Assembly: GCA_012845835.1 (NCBI GenBank)
Contig: JABAKD010000023.1
Location: 23,313,108-23,377,107, forward strand
Origin: Undaria pinnatifida
Lineage: Eukaryota > Sar > Phaeophyceae > Laminariales > Alariaceae
Length of the DNA: 64,000 nt
Direction: 5' to 3'
A program made the position numbers and the translations under genes. Positions within the stretch are counted from its first letter, which is position 1. The number at the start of each line of letters is the position of its first letter. The notes under the pieces were generated by a model. That model was given only the letters and a program-made list of their open reading frames with translations. It was not told the origin of the DNA and searched no databases. This document shows positions 10,621 to 20,714 of the stretch, in pieces.

Positions 10621-13600
10621 TCGTGATGTCATACTGTACCTCTTATTGCAATGGAGTTCATACGTTGCGGCAAGGCGTCGCAAAAACATTGCACGTGTAA
10701 GATATTGCTCATCCCGAGCAACTGGAAAAAATTGCTGGTACCTATCGCGCTTTCGCGGTGGGGTGCAGATTAAAATTTGAGATCGACGTGTGCGTGCACG
10801 ATATATAGATATATGTAATGTGGCATAATGAACGAGTGAATCCCCATCCAGACTGCTGGGTAGGAGATAATCTTCACTGCCAAACGATCGTACGTGCACG
10901 ATAATTAACGAGTGATTCCCCATGCGGACTGCTGGGTGAGAGATAATCCTCACAGCTAAACGCTCGTACGTGCACGATAAATACTATGTGGCATAATGCA
11001 CGAGTGATTCCCTATGAGGACTGCTGAGTGAGAGAAAATCTTCACAGCCAAACGATCGACTCAATAGGTCTTGAGGGCGAACACAAGTATATAATATTGG
11101 AATATGAATGAATGGCTTCCCACCTGTATGGTTGGGTGAGAGAAAGCCTTCACTGCAAAGCGCTCGAGGGGTCTTGAGCGTGGATACTTGTAGATAGTCA
11201 ACCGCAAGGGCAGTAATTACGTCTTGTTGGGTGACATGTCAACTGAATATGGCTTCACGTCACGTTGGGCGCAGACCAATTCATATATTCTGTAAGTTGA
11301 CCGCAACATCCGCTCCACATTACTGCTGTTGGGTGAGTCGTAATATCATACTGCTGTTGGGTGAGTCGTGATATCATACTGGAGCCTGTCCTGTGACCAC
11401 GGACTTAAATATGCGAGTAATGTGAGAACAACAACAACACCAACTGCTGTTGGGTGAGTCGTGATGTCATACTGTACCTCTTATTGCAATGGAGTTCATA
11501 CGTTGCGGCAAGGCGTCGCAAAAACATTGCACGTGTAAGATATTGCTCATCCCGAGCAACTGGAAAAAATTGCTGGTACCTATCGCGCTTTCGCGGTGGG
11601 GTGCAGATTAAAATTTGAGATCGACGTGTGCGTGCACGATATATAGATATATGTAATGTGGCATAATAAACGAGTGAATCCCCATCCAGACTGCTGGGTA
11701 GGAGATAATCTTCACTGCCAAACGATCGTACGTGCACGATAATTAACGAGTGATTCCCCATGCGGACTGCTGGGTGAGAGATAATCCTCACAGCTAAACG
11801 CTCGTACGTGCACGATAAATACTATGTGGCATAATGCACGAGTGATTCCCTATGAGGACTGCTGAGTGAGAGAAAATCTTCACAGCCAAACGATCGACTC
11901 AATAGGTCTTGAGGGCGAACACAAGTATATAATATTGGAATATGAATGAATGGCTTCCCACCTGTATGGTTGGGTGAGAGAAAGCCTTCACTGCAAAGCG
12001 CTCGAGGGGTCTTGAGCGTGGATACTTGTAGATAGTCAACCGCAAGGGCAGTAATTACGTCTTGTTGGGTGACATGTCAACTGAATATGGCTTCACGTCA
12101 CGTTGGGCGCAGACCAATTCATATATTCTGTAAGTTGACCGCAAAATCCGCTCCACATTACTGCTGTTGGGTGAGTCGTAATATCATACTGCTGTTGGGT
12201 GAGTCGTGATGTCATACTATACCTTTTATTGCAATGGAGTTCATACGTTGCGGCAAGGCGTCGCAAAAACATTGCACGTGTAAGATATTGCTCATCCCGA
12301 GCAACTGAAAAAATCTTGCTGGTACCTATTGCGCTTTCGCGGCGGGGTGCAGCTCAAAATTTCAGATCGACGGGGATGTGCACGAAATATATAGAATGTG
12401 GCATAATGAACGAATGATTCCCCATGCGGACTGCTGGGTGAGAGATAATGTTCACAGCCAAATCGATCGTACGTGCACGATAAATATTATGTGGCATAAT
12501 GAACGAGTGATTCCCCATGCGGACTGTTGGGTGAGAGATAATCTTCACAGCCAAACGATCGACTCGAGGGGTCTTGAAGGCGTACACAAGTATGTAATGT
12601 GGCAATATGAATCAATGACGCTCCACCCGCATGGTTAGGTGAGAGAAAATCTTCACAGACAAACGCTCGAGAGGTCTTGGGCGTGGATACTTGTAGATAG
12701 TCAACCGCAAGGGCAGAAATTGCGTCTTGTTGGGCGAAATGTCAACTGAATATGGCTTCACGTCACGTTGGGCGCTGACCAATTCATATATTCTGTAAGT
12801 TGACCACAGAATCCGCTCCACATTACTGCTGTTGGGTGAGTCGTGATATCATACTGGAGCCTGTCCTGTGACCACGGACTTAAATATGCGAGTAATGTGA
12901 GAACAACAACAACACCAACTGCTGTTGGGTGAGTCGTGATGTCATACTGTACCTCTTATTGCAATGGAGTTCATACGTTGCGGCAAGGCGTCGCAAAAAC
13001 ATTGCACGTGTAAGATATTGCTCATCCCGAGCAACTGGAAAAAATTGCTGGTACCTATCGCGCTTTCGCGGTGGGGTGCAGATTAAAATTTGAGATCGAC
13101 GTGTGCGTGCACGATATATAGATATATGTAATGTGGCATAATGAACGAGTGAATCCCCATCCAGACTGCTGGGTAGGAGATAATCTTCACTGCCAAACGA
13201 TCGTACGTGCACGATAATTAACGAGTGATTCCCCATGCGGACTGCTGGGTGAGAGATAATCCTCACAGCTAAACGCTCGTACGTGCACGATAAATACTAT
13301 GTGGCATAATGCACGAGTGATTCCCTATGAGGACTGCTGAGTGAGAGAAAATCTTCACAGCCAAACGATCGACTCAATAGGTCTTGAGGGCGAACACAAG
13401 TATATAATATTGGAATATGAATGAATGGCTTCCCACCTGTATGGTTGGGTGAGAGAAAGCCTTCACTGCAAAGCGCTCGAGGGGTCTTGAGCGTGGATAC
13501 TTGTAGATAGTCAACCGCAAGGGCAGTAATTACGTCTTGTTGGGTGACATGTCAACTGAATATGGCTTCACGTCACGTTGGGCGCAGACCAATTCATATA

Positions 13601-15246
13601 TTCTGTAAGTTGACCGCAACATCCGCTCCACATTACTGCTGTTGGGTGAGTCGTAATATCATACTGCTGTTGGGTGAGTCGTGATATCATACTGGAGCCT
13701 GTCCTGTGACCACGGACTTAAATATGCGAGTAATGTGAGAACAACAACAACACCAACTGCTGTTGGGTGAGTCGTGATGTCATACTGTACCTCTTATTGC
13801 AATGGAGTTCATACGTTGCGGCAAGGCGTCGCAAAAACATTGCACGTGTAAGATATTGCTCATCCCGAGCAACTGGAAAAAATTGCTGGTACCTATCGCG
13901 CTTTCGCGGCGGGGTGCAGATTAAAATTTGAGATCGACGTGTGCGTGCACGATATATAGATATATGTAATGTGGCATAATGAACGAGTGAATCCCCATCC
14001 AGACTGCTGGGTAGGAGATAATCTTCACTGCCAAACGATCGTACGTGCACGATAATTAACGAGTGATTCCCCATGCGGACTGCTGGGTGAGAGATAATCC
14101 TCACAGCTAAACGCTCGTACGTGCACGATAAATACTATGTGGCATAATGCACGAGTGATTCCCTATGAGGACTGCTGAGTGAGAGAAAATCTTCACAGCC
14201 AAACGATCGACTCAATAGGTCTTGAGGGCGAACACAAGTATATAATATTGGAATATGAATGAATGGCTTCCCACCTGTATGGTTGGGTGAGAGAAAGCCT
14301 TCACTGCAAAGCGCTCGAGGGGTCTTGAGCGTGGATACTTGTAGATAGTCAACCGCAAGGGCAGTAATTACGTCTTGTTGGGTGACATGTCAACTGAATA
14401 TGGCTTCACGTCACGTTGGGCGCAGACCAATTCATATATTCTGTAAGTTGACCGCAACATCCGCTCCACATTACTGCTGTTGGGTGAGTCGTAATATCAT
14501 ACTGCTGTTGGGTGAGTCGTGATGTCATACTATACCTTTTATTGCAATGGAGTTCATACGTTGCGGCAAGGCGTCGCAAAAACATTGCACGTGTAAGATA
14601 TTGCTCATCCCGAGCAACTGAAAAAATCTTGCTGGTACCTATTGCGCTTTCGCGGCGGGGTGCAGCTTAAAATTTCAGATCGACGGGGATGTGCACGAAA
14701 TATATAGAATGTGGCATAATGAACGAATGATTCCCCATGCGGACTGCTGGGTGAGAGATAATGTTCACAGCCAAATCGATCGTACGTGCACGATAAATAT
14801 TATGTGGCATAATGAACGAGTGATTCCCCATGCGGACTGCTGGGTGAGAGATAATCTTCACAGCCAAACGATCGACTCGAGGGGTCTTGAAGGCGTACAC
14901 AAGTATGTAATGTGGCAATATGAATCAATGACGCTCCACCCGCATGGTTAGGTGAGAGAAAATCTTCACAGACAAACGCTCGAGAGGTCTTGGGCGTGGA
15001 TACTTGTAGATAGTCAACCGCAAGGGCAGAAATTGCGTCTTGTTGGGCGAAATGTCAACTGAATATGGCTTCACGTCACGTTGGGCGCTGACCAATTCAT
15101 ATATTCTGTAAGTTGACCACAGAATCCGCTCCACATTACTGCTGTTGGGTGAGTCGTGATATCATACTGGAGCCTGTCCTGTGACCACGGACTTAAATAT
15201 GCGAGTAATGTGAGAACAACAACAACACCAACTGCTGTTGGGTGAG
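10621..15246 (+). repeat. 2313-bp higher-order unit (Y-Y-X), two copies
   Basis: Y subunits at 10621 and 11459, and again at 12934 and 13772, are only 838 bp apart because all but the last ~93 bp of the intervening X is missing. The Y-Y-X block therefore repeats exactly every 2313 bp (10621, 12934, 15247). Both Y-Y junctions read the same (near 11340-11380 and 13655-13695), so one deletion was copied rather than two arising independently. Confidence 0.9.
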
Positions 15247-16529
15247 TCGTGATGTCATACTGTACCTCTTATTGCAATGGAGTTCATACGTTGCGGCAAG
15301 GCGTCGCAAAAACATTGCACGTGTAAGATATTGCTCATCCCGAGCAACTGGAAAAAATTGCTGGTACCTATCGCGCTTTCGCGGTGGGGTGCAGATTAAA
15401 ATTTGAGATCGACGTGTGCGTGCACGATATATAGATATATGTAATGTGGCATAATGAACGAGTGAATCCCCATCCAGACTGCTGGGTAGGAGATAATCTT
15501 CACTGCCAAACGATCGTACGTGCACGATAATTAACGAGTGATTCCCCATGCGGACTGCTGGGTGAGAGATAATCCTCACAGCTAAACGCTCGTACGTGCA
15601 CGATAAATACTATGTGGCATAATGCACGAGTGATTCCCTATGAGGACTGCTGAGTGAGAGAAAATCTTCACAGCCAAACGATCGACTCAATAGGTCTTGA
15701 GGGCGAACACAAGTATATAATATTGGAATATGAATGAATGGCTTCCCACCTGTATGGTTGGGTGAGAGAAAGCCTTCACTGCAAAGCGCTCGAGGGGTCT
15801 TGAGCGTGGATACTTGTAGATAGTCAACCGCAAGGGCAGTAATTACGTCTTGTTGGGTGACATGTCAACTGAATATGGCTTCACGTCACGTTGGGCGCAG
15901 ACCAATTCATATATTCTGTAAGTTGACCGCAAAATCCGCTCCACATTACTGCTGTTGGGTGAGTCGTAATATCATACTGCTGTTGGGTGAGTCGTGATGT
16001 CATACTATACCTTTTATTGCAATGGAGTTCATACGTTGCGGCAAGGCGTCGCAAAAACATTGCACGTGTAAGATATTGCTCATCCCGAGCAACTGAAAAA
16101 ATCTTGCTGGTACCTATTGCGCTTTCGCGGCGGGGTGCAGCTCAAAATTTCAGATCGACGGGGATGTGCACGAAATATATAGAATGTGGCATAATGAACG
16201 AATGATTCCCCATGCGGACTGCTGGGTGAGAGATAATGTTCACAGCCAAATCGATCGTACGTGCACGATAAATATTATGTGGCATAATGAACGAGTGATT
16301 CCCCATGCGGACTGCTGGGTGAGAGATAATCTTCACAGCCAAACGATCGACTCGAGGGGTCTTGAAGGCGTACACAAGTATGTAATGTGGCAATATGAAT
16401 CAATGACGCTCCACCCGCATGGTTAGGTGAGAGAAAATCTTCACAGACAAACGCTCGAGAGGTCTTGGGCGTGGATACTTGTAGATAGTCAACCACAAGG
16501 TCAGAAATTGCGTCTTGTTAGGTGAAAAA

Positions 16530-17090
16530 AAGTGAATGGCATAATCACAGGTCGCGGCAATGCGACAAAAATCTTTCAACTCTAAAATGCGGCTGAGTAA
16601 ATTGAAAATCTATATTCTGGCTGGTCACCTGTCGTGCGGTCGCGATGGGGCGCAGAATGGTTCAGAATGATCACATTGTTTTGTCTGCTGAATAGCTGTA
16701 CGTATATGCTCGATTTAAATAGCTGTGCAGTGTCACTAGACAACCTTGCTGGTACCTCTCACGCGGTTGAGATGTGGCGCAGATAAATGTTCACACTGTT
16801 TCCTATCTGAACAGCAGAATAAAAACTAAAATGGCATACGTTGAAAAAAAAAATGAGATCAATTAATCTCGGCCCGAATAGCAGCGGAGCAGGTCCATGC
16901 ATACCTGTGATGTCGGCATCGTGGCAAGACGACGATGGAATTGCAGTACGATTGCATTTCTCGATATGGTTTACCTTGTGTTGGTGGTATTGATTGTCAG
17001 ACAGGAAATATAAGTATTATTGCGGACACCTCTTGCGCGGTTGTGATGAGGCGTAAAATAGTATGATATTCTGAATCGAATTAACTGGCT
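16530..17090 (+). repeat. Decayed satellite-1 monomers at the right edge
   Basis: Weakly preserved copies of the array core (CTGGTACCT, then GCGCGGT and GATGGGGCGCAGA) recur at about 16545-16680, 16745-16800 and 17020-17060. Identity falls with distance from the homogeneous array. No gene is seen. Confidence 0.55.
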
Positions 17091-17418
17091 TCTTCGCTGA
17101 AACACCAGTTCGCAAACAAGGCAGTGGTAATAATCGAGCAATTCGCCTGATAAGCAAAGGAGTACATGCACGAATATGATATGCGTGTGTGCCCATGCTG
17201 GCCGCTCGAGCGAAAAAAACCAAAAGTGCGTTTATTTCTGCATATACAGTGATGGCGAGCCACCCTGGTTCGACACCCCCTGCAAAGTTATGGCCGGCCT
17301 TTTAAAACTTGCTCTCAATATGAATGCTGGCCTCGAACCATGTTCGCGGGTTGATATGTTTCTGAAAAAAGAGGTTTAATTTCGACTCGAGGACATGGTG
17401 TGGCCAGAGACGACCACG

Positions 17419-18720
17419 ATGAGCGGCAAGTCGAGTGGTGCGAGCAGCCGGTCGGGTGGTGCTAGCAGCAACGCGGGCGAACATTCACTTCGTCAAGCTG
17501 AATACGCTGTGCGCCGCGAGGCGGTTAACGATCGGCTTGACGCGATCGGGGCCGGTGCGGCCGAGAACGGGGGGGCGGCTCGAACAGATTGAGGACAGTA
17601 CCGCCGAGGAAGGGGGGGCGGCTCGAAAAGATTGAGGACATGCTCGGGCACCTCCAGAATGTGCTGGATGACATCCAAGCCAACCAAGACGCTGACGAGC
17701 CGAACAGTGACCAGGGGCAGCATAACGGTGCGGCTTCCGCTCGCGGTAACATGTCAGATAAGTTATATCTGAAGGAGAGGATAACGGCTTGGAATAACCC
17801 TAACCTTCGAGCGTTTTGGATACTTTGTGGTGAGAAGCCAAAGGGGTGTGAATTGTCGAGGGTCCAGCTGCAAGGGGCGTTCAAGAATACCGCCCTGGCA
17901 TCTTCTGCGGTAGTGGAACAGATCAACGCTTTAGCGGGGCATGATGTTACCGCGTGTATGCCGGGTGGGGCGGAACCGGGCACTGCTGGCACCATCGACA
18001 TCGAAAAGCAGTTCGCCATTCTGGCGAAGATGTTGCTTCTCGTCATCGGGCGGGACATTACTTCGGTGGGGGGAAAGGCCCGGGTGGAGCTACGCGCGGC
18101 ATTCCAGGACGGTGTCGACATGGTGACATCACACGGCGAAGCTAACCACCAATGATATCACACGGCGAAGCTAACCACCAAGCGATTTAAATGCCGGTCC
18201 ACAAGGTGGGGATAGCCCGCTTCCTAAACTAAGATCCAGAGGATTTGTCGCCCGCGGTTCACGACGCAGCTCTCTCCGCTAAGTCTAATTGGCACGAGCC
18301 GCCGGGAATCTACGAATTGCCAGGAGCGGTGGTTCCCACCTGGGCAAAGATTGACGCCTATATTGACGCTGGTGGGCTGGAGCACGTCGAAAATCACAAG
18401 GAACCGGTCGCACCTCGTGAAAATGGAGGGCGTGCGGTCAAACGTGCGCGCAAGGATGAAGACTCCGCGCAGCTTCCGTGCTTCGGTTGGGCCACCCGGG
18501 GGGTACACCGGTTCGAGTGAAAGGGAGATCCGTGCAAGTACCGCCACGACCCGATCGACAAATCCCGGAAACAGAAGGAAAGCGGAGGAGGCGCCAGTGG
18601 GGCCGCACACAAGAAACCCAAGGCTGGTGTTCGCAAGGTAGCGAGCGCTTCCGCGTCGGGAGACGGAGACGGGAGCGGAAAAGGTGGAAGCTCCGCTAAA
18701 TCGTCCAAGGGTGACGACGA
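17419..18720 (+). pseudogene. Gag-like ORF1 with damaged CCCH finger (YR element copy 2)
   Basis: Starts at an ATG matching copy 1. A ~60-bp tandem duplication around the GGGGGGGCGGCTCGA runs (17568-17640) breaks the frame early. From 17589 a 188-residue open stretch carries KLYLKERITAW, FWILCGEKPKGC, then LLLVIGRDIT, and ends at a TGA at 18153 beside a 31-bp duplication (AACCACCA twice). A second frame from 18245 runs ETPTWAKI-type sequence into CFGWATRG and stops at a TGA (about 18518). The residues KGDPCKYRHDP follow in frame, so the finger keeps the first Cys, third Cys and His but lacks the second Cys of copy 1. A Lys/Gly/Ser-rich tail follows. Confidence 0.65.
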
Positions 18721-18786
18721 ATGGGGGTGCGGGCTCCGTCAGCTAGCGGGGCCAACTTTGGCGACCGAACGAGCTCGGGTTTCAGC

Positions 18787-19518
18787 GGATGACGTGCAGC
18801 TTGTACGGCCGAGGTTGGCGTCGTTTTCTCAACCAGGAGCAGAACTTGGGGCAAGCGGGTGCAGATCTTTGCGCAGGAATTTTGGGCACCAGTACCTCCG
18901 TCGATCAGTTGCGTGATCGTCTAAAATATCTTAGGCGTCGAGTTTCCGGTCTTGGTGCACTTTTCGTGGGTTAACCGCACAGGACCAGTATCTGCGACCA
19001 TGCAGTTGAGGCATCTTCAACGGAGTGATGCCGATCGGGCTGAGGTGCGATTCTGCGGCCATAAAGGCGACCAGGCTCAAGTTGGAAGCGTCATTGTACG
19101 TACCCAGAGCGAGGTTCGTGGCCCGTGTTCTGAGTTGGGTGAAGGTGGTGCTCTTATGGTAGCACTATTGTCATGTTTTTCAGCTCTACCTGAACACGCG
19201 CCACTTTCCTCGCACTGTTCAGGGAGGCAAGTAAGAATGTGGGGATATGGTCAGGCGTTTTGAGCATCGAGAGAGATGGTTGAAAAGTCGGGGCGAAAAC
19301 CCGAAGAATACGCTCTGCACTCGCTGAGGATAGGAAGTGCCTAGATGCTTGCAGCTGGAGGTGACGTGTCGGAACGCGTCATACAGCGAAAAAGGAGTTG
19401 GAAGTCCGTTGCATATAGGGTGTACACCCGGAATGATGCGGGCGATGCACGACAGGTGTCTCGTAAATTAGCTGTTGGCAAAGGTTTGCAAAGACAGCCA
19501 GGTCAAGATACTGTATGA
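18787..19518 (+). pseudogene. Tyrosine recombinase C-terminal catalytic region (YR element copy 2)
   Basis: About 19048-19110 reads GHKGDQAQVGSVIVRTQSE, matching copy 1. After a TGA at about 19261 the same domain continues with YALHSLRIGSA (19310-19343, the HxxR box; a TAG follows), then SERVIQRKRSWKSVAYRVYTRN (19370-19435), which holds the Trp and the candidate nucleophile Tyr. The end matches copy 1 (VSRKLAVGKGLQRQ). The N-terminal half of the recombinase is missing or unrecognisable. Confidence 0.7.
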
Positions 19519-19551
19519 GGTAAACTGTAGAAGTTCGGAATAACCTCGGTT

Positions 19552-20145
19552 GTGGAGGAGTCAATGGTGTTGGACCATTCGGTGTCTCAGTCGTCCGAGA
19601 ATTCGCACAGTAGAACCCAGACAGTGGAGGGAGGGAGATATGTTTATGAGCAAAGACATGTGGGTTTGAGGCAGAGTTTGATGCTGTGGTAGACATGTCA
19701 GCCAGCTGCTCTCCCTCGCAAGCCACAGAAAATGATAATATGCAACGCAACTCGAAAGATATATACAACAAAGAGAAATATTATGAGGAATCGGGAACAT
19801 ATGATAATAATATGTTTTTGTTTATATAGATAATTTGGCTTTATGGTTCATAGTTTTTTTGGCGGAATGCGTACGTAGCTTACTTTGGCAGCAGCAGCAG
19901 CTGGCATTGTTTGGTTGATCGCGCTTGTGGAGATACCAAGTGGATACCGCGCGGGACGGTGCTGGCACACTGGTAGAACACGCGAACAGACAGAGCTGTT
20001 GTTTACAACTGGACAGCGGTCGCTCACTGGACTAAATAATTCGTGATTTCTCCTGCCCAGCCACCCTTTTTCTTTTGATGGTTAGGGGACGGAGATATTA
20101 TGAGGATGTAGGTACTATTCTCGTATAACTGAGGGTATAAATATA
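19552..20145 (+). repeat. YR element 3' region (A-B), copy 2
   Basis: Block A (19552-19770) and block B (about 19835-20060) align with 3515-4085, including GTTGTTTACAACTGGACAGC. Block A is nearly identical to 35397-35600. Confidence 0.8.
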
Positions 20146-20714
20146 TATCAAATCATTCCTTGGTGTCATGGACTTTGGTCAGGAGTTTTTTGTCTCGGCC
20201 TATGTATGCGATTCGCGGAACTGGAATTCTCGGTCGAACATAGCTTGGTTCGAGCGCCGCCTTCGGGGGGCGGCTCCAACGCCCCTCGCCCTGCCGTGTC
20301 CGTTCCGCACATCGACGTGAACGCGGACGGGTGCCGAGCGAGACGAGCGAGTGTCGAGGAGGAATTTTGGGAAAATTGTTGAATCTTGATGGCTGCAACG
20401 CCTGAATGATTCACAAAATTGGCATCATTTCCAAACGGTACGTGATAATGTTTGGAATTTTGCGGTGACATACTCTCGAGCGTTAGTTTCTTTGCTGTAC
20501 TTTTTTACTAGTTCGTTTGGTTTTTTGCCCGGCCTTTTTATTGCTCTTGTTTCTGCTCGTTTTGCCAGCTGGAAATTCATTTTTTTAGTGTGGGTTCACC
20601 TAAAACGTGACACAAGTTACCGACGATATCCAACAACTTCGCGACACAAATTACCGACGGCAAAACGTTTCGTGACAAAATAACTCCCAAACCATGGAAT
20701 CATGACATTTTCAT
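20146..20714. other. No supported gene; link between YR copy 2 and array 2
   Basis: Contains a GC-rich foldback (GCCGCC near 20261 with GGGGGGCGGC near 20273) and AT-rich sequence from 20450 to 20700. No domain or repeat relationship to the rest of the window was seen. Confidence 0.5.

Larger units (their letters stand above)
4930..16530 (+). repeat. Satellite array 1: 730/745-bp subunits in a 1475-bp dimer
   Basis: Two diverged subunits alternate. Using TCGTGATGTC as anchor, X subunits start at 4974, 6941, 8416, 9891, 12204, 14517 and 15992; Y subunits start at 6180, 7671, 9146, 10621, 11459, 12934, 13772 and 15247. X to Y is 730 bp and Y to X is 745 bp, giving exact 1475-bp dimers. Each subunit contains ~90-bp sub-repeats with the core ATGTGGCATAATGAACGAGTG, CTGCTGGGTGAGAGATAATC and CACAGCCAAACGATCG. 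From 6.2 to 16.4 kb copies are almost identical; the part before 6.1 kb is rearranged and more diverged. Small frames on both strands repeat with the unit, show no domain, and are read as by-products of the repeat. Confidence 0.95.
17400..20145 (+). mobile_element. Tyrosine-recombinase (YR) element, copy 2, degenerate
   Basis: Same order as copy 1: gag-like ORF (17419-18720), YR region (about 18787-19518), and the 3' A and B blocks (19552-20140). The 3' end is present only once here. It lies between satellite array 1 and satellite array 2. No RT or RNase H is seen. Copy 2 has the longer intact stretch of ORF1 but carries in-frame stops, a frameshift and two small tandem duplications. Confidence 0.7.

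Noticed and set aside
6936..16426. Recurrent 69-128 codon frames on both strands in satellite 1 as a gene family
   Set aside because: They repeat with the DNA unit, overlap each other antisense, and show no domain or bias toward silent change.
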